Program-made: the position numbers and the translations under genes
The notes under the pieces: model-generated
Databases searched by the model: none
The model's input: only the letters and a program-made list of their open reading frames with translations
What the model was told of the DNA's origin: nothing
Shown here: positions 1 through 7,850 of the stretch, piece after piece
How the letters are laid out: each line of letters starts with the position of its first letter
Numbering within the stretch: the stretch's first letter is position 1
Assembly: GCA_027673765.1 (NCBI GenBank)
Contig: JAQDWB010000003.1
Coordinates: 62,001 to 126,000 of the forward strand
Source: Coriobacteriaceae bacterium AM113-163
Lineage (GTDB): Bacteria; Actinomycetota; Coriobacteriia; Coriobacteriales; Coriobacteriaceae
Length of the DNA stretch: 64,000 nucleotides
Direction: 5' to 3'

Positions 1-178
1 TGCCAAAGCACTTGCGGAAGGTGGGAGCCTGCTTGGGCGCGGAATCCTCGCCGGGCACGTCCTCGGCATTGATGTCGAGCGCATCCCGCGACGTGTCCTC
101 GGCCTGGTCCTCGACGAAATCCTCGGCCAAATCCTCGGCAGCTTGATCTTTGTTGTCGTTACGCTTGAACAGAGCCAT
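1..178 (-). CDS. Hypothetical acidic protein, 3' end cut by window edge
   Basis: An open frame starts at ATG 176-178 on the minus strand and runs off the left edge, showing 59 residues. It opens with MALFKRND and continues with a stretch rich in Asp and Glu repeats such as AEDLAEDFVEDQAED. No domain is recognisable in the visible part. Its start lies only 5 bases after the stop of the PilZ gene, so the two are probably one transcription unit. The function is unknown. Confidence 0.55.
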   Translation of the reverse strand, partial: MALFKRNDNKDQAAEDLAEDFVEDQAEDTSRDALDINAEDVPGEDSAPKQAPTFRKCFG

Positions 179-183
179 GGCGA

Positions 184-849
184 TCAGATCTTATATTTGG
201 TGCGGATGTAGCCGACGTATTCTTTGACGAGCTCGCGCTCCATGTCGTCGGCGTAGCGGAACTGCAGGCCGCAAACGTTGCGGTACAGGCTGCCCTTGGG
301 CGCGCGGCGCACCCAGCACACGATGCCCAGCTGCTCGGACAGCTCGTGGCGCTCGCCCTGCAGACGGATCGTGGGCATTTGCACGGCCAGGGCCTCGCCC
401 ACGTCGGGGTAATCGTTGAGGTAGATAGCCAGACCGCCGGCCGAGACGTCGATGGTCATGGCGTCCTCGGGCTCGGGGGTCGGCGCGTTGTCGCGCTGGT
501 AGGTCAGACGCATGGCAACCTTAAAACGCTCGTCGCGGCGCCTGACGAAGGTGCGCTGTTCGGCGACTTTGCGCATTTTCCAGTAGGTGCGGATGCCCTT
601 TTTCTCGACCGACTCGGGGTAGCCGGCGAGCACGAACGTCTCCTCGCCCACTTTGTATTGCAGCAACAGCTTTTGGTTTTCGTCCATGATAAGCGGCTTG
701 CCGGCGAGCATGGGCGCGCTCATAAGAAAGTACGCCTCGTCCAGGTTCTCTTTGTACGTGGCAAGCATGTTGAAGTCGGTTTTTTGGCCCATGGGCACGT
801 CGAATGCCACCTGAAGCTTGGTCCCCGGCATTATCTGTTGCTCTGCCAT
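184..849 (-). CDS. PilZ domain protein (YcgR-like), predicted c-di-GMP receptor
   Basis: This 221-residue protein has an N-terminal beta-rich region resembling the YcgR N-domain and a C-terminal PilZ domain. The c-di-GMP binding signature is visible as R104-x3-R108 in RRRDER, followed by the D134-x-S136-x2-G139 motif in DVSAGG. PilZ proteins bind cyclic di-GMP and act on motility, secretion or surface polysaccharide. The longer frame could begin further upstream, but ATG 847-849 has a strong GGGGGAG ribosome site and the region before it is repeat sequence, so I place the start there. No flagellar or diguanylate cyclase gene is in the window, so the output pathway cannot be told. It probably shares a transcript with the cut acidic gene downstream. 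Confidence 0.85.
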   Translation of the reverse strand: MAEQQIMPGTKLQVAFDVPMGQKTDFNMLATYKENLDEAYFLMSAPMLAGKPLIMDENQKLLLQYKVGEETFVLAGYPESVEKKGIRTYWKMRKVAEQRTFVRRRDERFKVAMRLTYQRDNAPTPEPEDAMTIDVSAGGLAIYLNDYPDVGEALAVQMPTIRLQGERHELSEQLGIVCWVRRAPKGSLYRNVCGLQFRYADDMERELVKEYVGYIRTKYKI

Positions 850-1199
850 GTATTCTCCCCCAGTCGCGGGCGCCGATATCATCGTCGTGCGCGATGCACA
901 TTGGGCTATTGTAACTGCTTTGCTGGAGGTTTCGGTGGGCGGCGCGTGAAATGCTGGGATGTGAGGTGCGTGCGGGCGTGGACGGCGCGGCTGGGCGCGG
1001 CAGACGTGGCAGTCACCGCACGAGCGCGGATTATCGGACGGCCGGAAAACGAGAGTGGATATTCGGACGGTTTCTGAGCGTTTTGAGGCTGATTCCGTCC
1101 GATTTTCCACTCTCGAGCTGTGGGCGTCCGGATTTCCACTCTCGTGTGTCCGAAAATCCACGCTCATGCGGCGGGCGCAACTACGGCCATCGACATTCG
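850..1199. repeat. Gene-free stretch carrying a GAGCGTGGAT-type repeat array (1022-1165)
   Basis: About 350 bases lie between the PilZ start and the stop of the AlbA_2 gene. I see no credible gene. Positions 1022-1041 and 1051-1070 carry forward units of the form GAGnGnGGATATTCGGACGG. Positions 1095-1114, 1125-1143 and 1148-1165 carry the reverse-complement form CGTCCGAnnTTCCACnCTC. The same arrangement recurs at 8118-8232, and a single forward unit lies at 2986-3005. Frames that read through it are by-products of the repeat. Confidence 0.75.
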
Positions 1200-2675
1200 C
1201 TAGCTCATCTGCCCTGCACGCTCCGTTAGTCGATACTTGCGATTGCGGCTCGTCGCCGCTGCCGTAGGCTCAATCTCGCCCTGAGCAATAAGCGCATTAA
1301 CGCGCGTCCTAACTTGAGAGACGGTAAGCCCCGTGTGCTCTGCCAGCTCGCGCGTTCCCAACTCGTCATAGCGCTTGAGGGCCGCCATGATCAGGTCCCC
1401 ACCATGATCGACCTGCTCAACCTTGGAGCGATAGAGGACAACCTTAAACCGGTCAAAACCAGGGCAAAATAGGGGCTCGGCCAGACCGTGCGTACGCATA
1501 GCATCGACCATCATCGGAATACCCGAACCGTTACCCTCGGCAGGCGAGCCCGCGCCATCGGGCAACGGGACAAGCGACATGAGCTTCACGAGCGTCGCGT
1601 TGCGGCACCGCGAGCTGCCATCAAACAAGTTCTCGCGAGTTTTTCCGCCATAAAGACCGCCGGGGTTCGCCACCTCGATACGGTCATCAAAGACGTCAAC
1701 AGCAATCGACTGCCCACAGAACCGATCTCCGTATTCTCGGTGGATTACGGCGTTGGCGATTGCCTCGCGCAGGACCTCCTCGGGGATCTCCAGCGAGTCG
1801 ATACGCGAGACGCCTTGAACGGTCGAGGTGCGACGCAGGTTTTTGGCGACAGCCGCGACAGCGTCCGAGATCATTTCGCCCAGCGTTCCCTCGCAGATTG
1901 TGCGGTCCATAAACCTTAGCGGCCCCGCAGTGCCCTTTTGAGTTCCCGCATGGACAGCTACATCAATGAAGAGCTTGGGATAGAACTGCTGAGGGTAAAC
2001 GCCCGCGGCAAGGAGGCCGGCCTTGGTAACATTGCCCTGGGGGTCGAGGAAATTCAGACGCTCCATCTTTGTCTTCCTGTCCGTCGCACCGTGCATCGCT
2101 CGAGGCGTCAACGAATAGGCACGCTCTATCGTGCGGTCGACCAGCGACTCGTCGAGATCGCCCACACTCGTGCCGGGCACCGCATCGCGATCGCTAGGAC
2201 TCGTCCGTTCGTATGACGACAGTGCCAAAACCTCGGTCGACGAAAGGGGCACGTCTTTGTCATCGACGCGCTTGTAGCTGCCACCTTGAGCGCCCCGCTC
2301 TATGACATAGCAAGGCTTGCTCGACGGGTCGAGCTCCTCAATCGTGATGACCAGAACCACGGTGCCCTGGAGCTCCACGCGCTCAATGGTGTATTTGGGC
2401 GGATTGGCCAGCTTTCCGCGACCGCCGGCATCGCCCATGCCCGCCACGAATTGGTTGAGCACTTTCTCGGTCTCAAAGTTTGTAACTGGGACAAAACCCG
2501 CGTGCTCGCTCACTCCGAGTACGATGATGCCGCCGGCGGTGTTTGCGAAAGCGCTGACCGCTTCCCATACGTCGCGGGAAAGTGTCGTGGCGCTCTCCTT
2601 GACCTCGACGTTAAGATCGTCCGAGCCCATGCGTCTTAAAGACTCGAGCAAACCGGCCAGCTCGTTTTCGTTCAT
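1200..2675 (-). CDS. AlbA_2 / HATPase_c_4 family DNA-binding protein with C-terminal winged helix
   Basis: This 491-residue protein opens with a Schlafen-type AlbA_2 domain: VEVKES at about 23-28 and the FANTAGG loop at 43-49. The middle to C-terminal half resembles the ATP-binding domain of RecG-related putative transcription regulators, seen in EAIANAVIHREYGD and the NPGGLYGG loop. The last 60-70 residues form a winged helix-turn-helix (ELGTRELAEHTGLTVSQVRT). Such proteins are usually annotated as putative transcriptional regulators or ATP-binding proteins, and their ligand is unknown. ATG 2673-2675 is chosen because AAGGGA lies a suitable distance upstream; a GTG at 2681 is the alternative. 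It stands alone, and the upstream region has a dense operator-like repeat array, so autoregulation through the winged helix is my inference. Confidence 0.8.
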   Translation of the reverse strand: MNENELAGLLESLRRMGSDDLNVEVKESATTLSRDVWEAVSAFANTAGGIIVLGVSEHAGFVPVTNFETEKVLNQFVAGMGDAGGRGKLANPPKYTIERVELQGTVVLVITIEELDPSSKPCYVIERGAQGGSYKRVDDKDVPLSSTEVLALSSYERTSPSDRDAVPGTSVGDLDESLVDRTIERAYSLTPRAMHGATDRKTKMERLNFLDPQGNVTKAGLLAAGVYPQQFYPKLFIDVAVHAGTQKGTAGPLRFMDRTICEGTLGEMISDAVAAVAKNLRRTSTVQGVSRIDSLEIPEEVLREAIANAVIHREYGDRFCGQSIAVDVFDDRIEVANPGGLYGGKTRENLFDGSSRCRNATLVKLMSLVPLPDGAGSPAEGNGSGIPMMVDAMRTHGLAEPLFCPGFDRFKVVLYRSKVEQVDHGGDLIMAALKRYDELGTRELAEHTGLTVSQVRTRVNALIAQGEIEPTAAATSRNRKYRLTERAGQMS

Positions 2676-3023
2676 CTGCACGTCCCTTCGCTTGGTCCTG
2701 CGGAGAATGCCGCAGACGGATTTCCCTCGTCTCTCAGTTATCTCTCGTAATTATCTCTCGTCTTTCTGTTATCTCTCGTATTAGATATGAGTGAAAGATG
2801 AGAGATAAGATATCTCTACCTGCTTCATTAAATCATGTTTTTGCTGGTGGAACAATCGATATTGAGACAATACCATGGTTGCTTGTCTCTTTGCTGCTGA
2901 GCTATCTCTCGTAATTATCTCTCGTCTTTAATCTATCTCTCGTGTTAGTGACGAATGAGAGACGAGAGATGCGTGAGTGATGCATGAGCGTGGATTATTG
3001 GACGGTCGGAAAATCCCTCAAAC
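2676..3023 (-). promoter_or_regulatory. Control region with duplicated TTATCTCTCGT repeat clusters (2738-2970)
   Basis: This AT-rich region lies upstream of the AlbA_2 gene. Direct copies of (T/C)TATCTCTCGT start at 2738, 2751 and 2769, and again at 2902, 2915 and 2933. Both clusters have the same 13 and 18 base steps. Each is followed by inverted copies: AGAGATA/TATCTCT around 2801-2817 and ACGAGAGAT at 2962-2970. A single GAGCGTGGAT-family unit sits at 2986-3005. No gene fits in the stretch. It looks like a repeated protein-binding array that includes the promoter of the downstream gene. Confidence 0.65.
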
Positions 3024-3060
3024 AAAAAACGGGGCCGGCCTTACGCCGAGCCCCGTTTTC
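3024..3060 (-). terminator. Rho-independent terminator after PTS cluster A
   Basis: On the minus strand ACGGGGC pairs with GCCCCGT with a GC-rich inner stem, followed by a run of T. It lies 45 bases after the IID stop. Confidence 0.8.
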
Positions 3061-3104
3061 AAACGGTCAGTTAGTTATCCAACGCGCGAGCATAGCAGTC
3101 AACA

Positions 3105-3953
3105 TTACGCCGCCGCGAACACTCCCAAGCCCGTTCCGATGATGCAGATTGCGAAGATGCCCAAGATGATCCAAATGGTCTTGACGCCCTTTTTATAGAG
3201 GGCAACGCAAGCGAACGTTGCCAGCAAGGGCAGCAGACCGGGGAAGATCGAATCGAACAGATCCTGCAGGACAATCTCCGAACCACCCACGTCAAAGGTC
3301 AAAGCCGTGGACAGCGAGACCTGTGCCGCAATCATGGCGCCGATAACGGTCATTCCGAGAACACCGGCAGCATGCGTCATGCGAGACATAAGGTTGCTCT
3401 CTTCGGACTGCTGCAAAAACTTGGTTCCCAAGTCGTAACCCAGATGGGCGGCGACGATACGCGTTGCAAAGTTAATCACGGAGTAGATGAGCGCGTACAC
3501 GATGGGGCCGAACGGGTTGCCCGTCGAAGCGATGCCAATACCAATGCCGGCGGCAACCACGCGGAACGTACCCCAGTAGAACGAATCGCCGATGCCGGAA
3601 AGCGGTCCCATAAGGCCGACCTTCATGGCGTTAATCGAGGACGTGTCGAAGTTCTTATCGGCAGCCGCCTGCTCTTCCATCGAAACCGTTAGGCCGGCTA
3701 CAAACGGAAGCACATGAGGCGTGATGTTAAAGAACTCGGTATGGCGATCGAGCGCCGCATAGTAATCGTCGTCGTTGGGATAGATCTTTCGCAGGGGCTT
3801 CTGAATGGTGTACATGAAGCCCATTGCCATCATCTTGTCGTACGACTGCGAGCACTGGCTCGTAAACTGGCGAAGGAACATGCTCCGATACATATCGGGA
3901 GTCATAATCGCGTCCTTCTTGGCCTCTTTGAGGTCGGTGTTCTGGATAGCCAT
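3105..3953 (-). CDS. PTS mannose/fructose/sorbose family transporter subunit IID (cluster A)
   Basis: This 282-residue membrane protein matches the IID subunit of the mannose-type PTS, which with IIC forms the sugar channel. It shows the conserved cytoplasmic N-terminal half (RSMFLRQFTSQCSQSYDKMM), the loop MGPLSGIGDSFYWGT near the middle, and hydrophobic segments towards the C-terminus. Its ATG overlaps the IIC stop by one base (TAATG), with GGAGGA upstream inside the IIC gene, which indicates translational coupling. It is the last gene of the SIS-IIC-IID unit and ends before a terminator. The substrate is likely a sugar conjugate, judging from the SIS gene of the unit. Confidence 0.93.
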   Translation of the reverse strand: MAIQNTDLKEAKKDAIMTPDMYRSMFLRQFTSQCSQSYDKMMAMGFMYTIQKPLRKIYPNDDDYYAALDRHTEFFNITPHVLPFVAGLTVSMEEQAAADKNFDTSSINAMKVGLMGPLSGIGDSFYWGTFRVVAAGIGIGIASTGNPFGPIVYALIYSVINFATRIVAAHLGYDLGTKFLQQSEESNLMSRMTHAAGVLGMTVIGAMIAAQVSLSTALTFDVGGSEIVLQDLFDSIFPGLLPLLATFACVALYKKGVKTIWIILGIFAICIIGTGLGVFAAA

Positions 3954-4726
3954 TAGAAGTCCTCCTCTTCATCTGCAGCAACCGTCTGCGGACCGGACGA
4001 GCCCTCGCGGAAGGCCAGGAGCAGCGCGACGCAAATGGCAGCTGCGGCGACGCCGACCACGTCCATCTTGAGGTAGATGACCATAATGAAGCCCAGGAAC
4101 AGCCAGGGAAGGAGCTTGTTATCGCCCATGGTCCTGATAAGAAGAGCGAAGCCGATGCAGACCATGACGCCGGACGCAACGTTGAGGCCGTCCATCACAA
4201 ACTGCGGAATCGCGTTGAGCGCATTGTTGATAAGGTCGGCACCAAAGAACAGCGAGCCAAACACCAGCAGTGCAGACGGAATGCCAATCGACAGCGGCAC
4301 GATGGTCAGATGGTACAGATTCGCCTTGGCAAGATCGCGATTTGCCAGAGCGGTCTCAATCTTCTTGCAGGCAAAGGCACCCGGAACGGCGTAGCAGAAG
4401 TTGCGCCACACCTGAAGGAAGACGGAGACGGGAAGGGCGAGCGCGACGGCAGTTGCCGTGCCCGTACCCGTAATGACGGCAAACGCGCAGCCAAGCACGC
4501 CGGAGGCATAGACCTCGGGAGGAACCGCCGCGCCGACCATGATGGCGCCCATGAACATGGACTCCAAAGCAGCGCCGACGATAACGCCCTGCTGGACATC
4601 GCCAAGGATCAAGCCGACAAACAGGCTCGTAAACAGCGGACGACCAAGCATCGTAATGCCAAATAATTGCTCGTCCATGGACGCAATAAATGCGACCAGT
4701 GCAACTAGAAGATACTGGACAACCAT
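3953..4726 (-). CDS. PTS mannose/fructose/sorbose family transporter subunit IIC (cluster A)
   Basis: This is a 257-residue, highly hydrophobic protein of the mannose-type IIC family. It carries the typical segments FGITMLGRPLFTSLFVGLIL and VGAAVPPEVYASGVLG and ends in an acidic cytoplasmic tail. IIC forms the translocation path together with IID. ATG 4724-4726 is preferred because GGGG sits nine bases upstream; a TTG at 4735 is in frame. It lies between the SIS deglycase gene, with a hairpin in the gap, and IID, with which it overlaps. Confidence 0.92.
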   Translation of the reverse strand: MVVQYLLVALVAFIASMDEQLFGITMLGRPLFTSLFVGLILGDVQQGVIVGAALESMFMGAIMVGAAVPPEVYASGVLGCAFAVITGTGTATAVALALPVSVFLQVWRNFCYAVPGAFACKKIETALANRDLAKANLYHLTIVPLSIGIPSALLVFGSLFFGADLINNALNAIPQFVMDGLNVASGVMVCIGFALLIRTMGDNKLLPWLFLGFIMVIYLKMDVVGVAAAAICVALLLAFREGSSGPQTVAADEEEDF

Positions 4727-4747
4727 TTCGATCAACCCCAGAAACAG

Positions 4748-4786
4748 GTCTGCAGGCGAGGCATTCTGCGCAGCTCGCCTGCAGAC
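4748..4786. other. Intergenic hairpin between SIS and IIC genes
   Basis: A 13-base perfect inverted repeat (GTCTGCAGGCGAG, 4748-4760 and 4774-4786) fills the 80-base gap. It has no T-run. It could stabilise or process the mRNA and so set unequal expression of enzyme and transporter (inference). Confidence 0.55.
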
Positions 4787-4807
4787 AACCGCAGCAATTT
4801 GAGAGGA

Positions 4808-5842
4808 TTAGTAGTTCATCTGGTGATAGTAACGGCGCGTGGTGAGCGGGTGGTTACGGACGTGCTCGAGATGGCAGCTCAGACGCTCGGTGATGGTGTA
4901 GGTGACCATCGGGGAGACGATCTTGCGGAACTCGGGGTCGCTGAACGGCAGCTCGACCTCGGCGGTGTCAAACTTGTTCACGCGGACGTTGACGCCCTTC
5001 TCGTCGGCGAGCATGTGAGTGAAGTTGTCCACGCGGTCCATGAGCTTACGGGTGTCGTCCTCGCCGTAGAGCATGATGAGGCTCGTGCCTTCCTCGCACA
5101 GCTCGATGGTGCCGTGGAAGAACTCGGCGGCGTGGATGGACTTGGTCTTGATCCACTGCATCTCCTCGAGGATGCACATGGCGTAGTCGTAGGCCTCACC
5201 CCAGAGCATGCCGGAGCCAATCACCATGTGGTAATCGGTATCCTTGAAGTCCTCGGCCATGGCCGCGCAGCGCTCGTCCTGAGCGTCCTTGGCCTTGATG
5301 AGGTACGGAGCGATGTTGCCGAACTCTTCCATGAAGGTGTCGTACTTGGGGAAGGCGCCGACGTTCTTGAGGAAGCGGGCGACCAGCGTGATCTGGTAGG
5401 TGTAGATGGCCTCGCACAGGACGTCGTCCTCGGCGAAGCTGAAGAACTTGTAATCGGCGTACTCGGTTGCCGGGGTGTTGTCGTTGGAGACATACATCAG
5501 CGTGCGGGCGCCCTGCTCCTGGCAGAACTTGGCGGCCTCGATGATCTCGGGGGTGGTGCCGGTGCGGGTGGAGAAGACGCAGACCGAGTCCTTGTTGAAG
5601 GTCTTGGGCGGGCATGCGAGGAATTCGGCGGCGATCTCGCAGTGGATGTCGACGTCAGCCGTGGTGGTCTCGACCCAGTACTTCATCGGGAGCGTGTGGG
5701 CCCAGGTGCCGCCGCAGCCGATGAAGAAGATGTTGGAATAACCCTGCTCGCAGACCTCGTCCACGGCAGCCTCAATCTGAGGACGGAGAGCGAGGGCATC
5801 GCTCACAACCTTCTCGTAACGAGGCTCATCGAAATTGAACAT
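4808..5842 (-). CDS. SIS domain sugar-phosphate deglycase/isomerase 1 (FrlB/GfrF-like)
   Basis: This 344-residue protein has two SIS domains. The first begins with FIGCGGTWAHT (39-50) and has the phosphate loop STRTGTTPE (91-99). In the second, E227 (in ILEEMQW) and H243 (in FFHGTIE) are 16 residues apart, as in the catalytic Glu/His pair of GlmS and of the fructose-amino-acid-phosphate deglycases. The ending HPLTTRRYYHQMNY resembles FrlB/GfrF. By family, the enzyme splits a 6-phospho Amadori product such as fructoselysine-6-P into glucose-6-P and the amino acid; the exact substrate is inferred. AGGAG precedes the ATG. It is first in a SIS-IIC-IID transcript separated from IIA-IIB by a terminator. 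Confidence 0.85.
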   Translation of the reverse strand: MFNFDEPRYEKVVSDALALRPQIEAAVDEVCEQGYSNIFFIGCGGTWAHTLPMKYWVETTTADVDIHCEIAAEFLACPPKTFNKDSVCVFSTRTGTTPEIIEAAKFCQEQGARTLMYVSNDNTPATEYADYKFFSFAEDDVLCEAIYTYQITLVARFLKNVGAFPKYDTFMEEFGNIAPYLIKAKDAQDERCAAMAEDFKDTDYHMVIGSGMLWGEAYDYAMCILEEMQWIKTKSIHAAEFFHGTIELCEEGTSLIMLYGEDDTRKLMDRVDNFTHMLADEKGVNVRVNKFDTAEVELPFSDPEFRKIVSPMVTYTITERLSCHLEHVRNHPLTTRRYYHQMNY

Positions 5843-5889
5843 CCCTTACTCCTAACTCACTTGGATGAACCCTTCATTCATCCCATGAC

Positions 5890-5920
5890 GTTATAATACT
5901 TTATATAACTAACTATGCAA
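5890..5920 (-). promoter_or_regulatory. Predicted promoter and palindromic operator before SIS 1
   Basis: On the minus strand TTGCAT (5915-5920) and TATTAT (5893-5898) are 16 bases apart, a reasonable -35/-10 pair. The palindrome GTTATA...TATAAC (5890-5909) covers the -10 and part of the spacer, so a bound repressor would block it. CGTTATA-type sites also occur near 20295, 26320 and 27610. Confidence 0.45.
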
Positions 5921-5955
5921 GAACTATTTCAGATTTTTTTTGATTTTTCTTTAAT

Positions 5956-5986
5956 AAAAAGCCCGCCGATCAAATGATCGACGGGC
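5956..5986 (-). terminator. Terminator after IIB
   Basis: GCCCGTCGATC pairs with GATCGGCGGGC and is followed by TTTTT on the minus strand. It separates the IIA-IIB transcript from the SIS-IIC-IID unit. Confidence 0.75.
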
Positions 5987-6037
5987 ATAGGCATAGAGCA
6001 TTGGTTCAATAAATGCCGAGCATCAACGTGTTTCCGG

Positions 6038-6511
6038 CTAGAAAACGTCCTTGGCAAACACCTTAGCGTCATTGGGAACCTGACGGATTTCGATGGCCAC
6101 GCCATCGCCCAGGAGCTCTTGGATATGCTCGGCATCTTTCTCGGTCGCAAAGATCGCAGGGGTCGGATGAAGCGTGGTCTCAGGGGTCTTTCGGGTTCCA
6201 CCCAGATTGATCTCTTTGATGTCTTTGCAACCCTTAGCGAGACGATAGACATCTTCAATCGTCTCAGCGATGATAAACAGCGAATACTTGTCGGTAACGC
6301 CGCTGTTGAGCGCCTCGATAGCAGCGTCAACATTCTTGATGACGAGTTTAACGCCGTTGGGGCGGGCGAGCCTCAAAGCCGCCTTCCTCATGTCGTCTTT
6401 TGCCACAGCATCGCTGGCAAGCAGGATGCAATCTACATCCAAAGCGTGAGTCCAGGACATGGCAACTTGGCCGTGAATCAGTCGATAATCAACTCTCGTA
6501 AGCTTAATCAT
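6038..6511 (-). CDS. PTS mannose/fructose/sorbose family subunit IIB (cluster A)
   Basis: This 157-residue cytoplasmic IIB protein receives phosphate from IIA and passes it to the incoming sugar. The signature RVDYRLIHGQV is at the N-terminus, with H13 as the predicted phosphohistidine. Two ATGs are close together. The one at 6509-6511 has GGAG nine bases upstream, while the upstream ATG at 6518-6520 abuts GGAG, so the shorter protein is preferred. It follows IIA with a gap of about 70 bases and is followed by a terminator. Confidence 0.92.
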   Translation of the reverse strand: MIKLTRVDYRLIHGQVAMSWTHALDVDCILLASDAVAKDDMRKAALRLARPNGVKLVIKNVDAAIEALNSGVTDKYSLFIIAETIEDVYRLAKGCKDIKEINLGGTRKTPETTLHPTPAIFATEKDAEHIQELLGDGVAIEIRQVPNDAKVFAKDVF

Positions 6512-6582
6512 CGTTATCATCTCCGCACGTGATAAAGGGAATGACAGGTGTGGCCCCTAGCTAGGGCTCGAACCAGAACTAA

Positions 6583-7002
6583 CTAGAACTCTTCTTCTTT
6601 GGCGCCGGCAAGCATGTCCGCCGCCTCGCAAAGCTGAATAAACGCACGCGATCCCTCGACCGCGGCTTTGGCCTTGCCCGCATCCAGAGAGTCCAGCTGC
6701 GTAACCATTTCGACAAGCAACGGAAGATTCATTCCAGCAATCAACGTAAACGATCCGTCGACTTGTCGCTGAATGAATTCGTTGCTTACAGAGCCGCCAA
6801 AGATGTCAGTCACGACAAACCAAGAGTCGGCAGGATCCTTCGCCTCCATCCATGCATCAATCAACGCCGCGACATCCCTTGAGTCGTCATCGACATAGGC
6901 GCACAGGCACTCGATTCGGTCGTCGGTACCCATCAGAATCTCCAGAGAGCTTTTCATACCTTGGGCGAGATAACCATGACTCGCTAGCAATATCTTATTC
7001 AT
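6583..7002 (-). CDS. PTS mannose/fructose/sorbose family subunit IIA (cluster A)
   Basis: This 139-residue IIA protein has the EIIA-Man fold signature ILLASHGYLAQG, with H9 as the predicted phosphorylated residue, and the TDIFGGSV loop. It accepts phosphate from HPr. GGAG precedes the ATG. It is a stand-alone subunit, whereas in cluster C the IIA and IIB are fused. It lies just downstream of the GntR regulator gene and upstream of IIB. Confidence 0.92.
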   Translation of the reverse strand: MNKILLASHGYLAQGMKSSLEILMGTDDRIECLCAYVDDDSRDVAALIDAWMEAKDPADSWFVVTDIFGGSVSNEFIQRQVDGSFTLIAGMNLPLLVEMVTQLDSLDAGKAKAAVEGSRAFIQLCEAADMLAGAKEEEF

Positions 7003-7107
7003 AGTTCTCCAATATCAATAAGACGTACTATATTGTCATAACAAAGTATATTAGCAATCTCCACCTACGCGGTATGTCACAATTTTCCAAATCCGCGAAC
7101 GGTAACA

Positions 7108-7125
7108 ATTGGTCGGTAAACCAAT
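7108..7125. promoter_or_regulatory. Inverted repeat upstream of IIA
   Basis: ATTGGT and ACCAAT, six bases apart, lie in the 134-base gap between the GntR stop and the IIA start. The arms are not GC-rich and no T-run follows, so an operator is more likely than a terminator. GntR binding is inferred from position only. Confidence 0.4.
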
Positions 7126-7136
7126 CTATCTCTAAT

Positions 7137-7850
7137 TTACAAATAGAACTTCAGTCGCTCGGTGCAGTACACCTGACGGGAGATGAAAAGCGGCTCACCA
7201 CTTGGAGCATAACGTCTATCGACAAACAGAAGTAGCGAAGAGTCCAGCTCCACGTTAAGGTATGCCGCCTCAAGCTCGCTCGCATAGCAGACCTCGAGCG
7301 TACGCGTGTTGGGACCCATCTTGATCCCCTGGCGATCGAGTACCGCCATCAGCGAATCCTCGAGGGATTCATGCTCCAAAAAAGAAAGCGCAGCGGAATA
7401 GCTATTGGTTTCCAGCATCGTGGGCTTGCCATCCACAAGGCGCAGACGACGACTACGCAATACCTTTTGGGTATCGTCTACGCCCAGGAACTTCGCGTCT
7501 CGCAGGTTTGGGAAGTCCCAGCCCATTTCGAGAACCCTGGTAGACGCCTGTTTTCCCGCAAGCTGGCACGAATGGGTAAAGCTCTCACGGTCGTCCGCGG
7601 CATACATCTGTGTGTCCGACGAAACGAACGTGCCCTTGCCGCGGGCCCTCTCAACAAGCCCAGCATCTTCCATTTCTTTAATTGCGGAGCGAACCGTTAT
7701 TCGGCTCACGCCAAATTGCTCAATGAGTTCCGTCTCAGTAGGGAGCTTATCTCCCGGGCGGTACGTGCCGTTGGCAATCAAATCAGAAAGTGCGCGAACG
7801 ATCTGCTTGTACAGGGGAATAACGCTATTTGCCTCAACCATATCAACCAT
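7137..7850 (-). CDS. GntR/HutC family transcriptional regulator (cluster A)
   Basis: This 237-residue regulator has an N-terminal GntR winged helix (LYKQIVRALSDLIANGTY, then GVSRITVRSAIKEMEDAGL with RGKGTFVS) and a C-terminal UTRA ligand-binding domain. HutC-type regulators usually bind a phosphorylated sugar or amino-sugar and are released from DNA. It is upstream of and co-directional with the IIA-IIB genes and is the probable local regulator of cluster A. The start could be ATG 7850 or ATG 7841; the second has better spacing from AAAGG. Confidence 0.9.
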   Translation of the reverse strand: MVDMVEANSVIPLYKQIVRALSDLIANGTYRPGDKLPTETELIEQFGVSRITVRSAIKEMEDAGLVERARGKGTFVSSDTQMYAADDRESFTHSCQLAGKQASTRVLEMGWDFPNLRDAKFLGVDDTQKVLRSRRLRLVDGKPTMLETNSYSAALSFLEHESLEDSLMAVLDRQGIKMGPNTRTLEVCYASELEAAYLNVELDSSLLLFVDRRYAPSGEPLFISRQVYCTERLKFYL

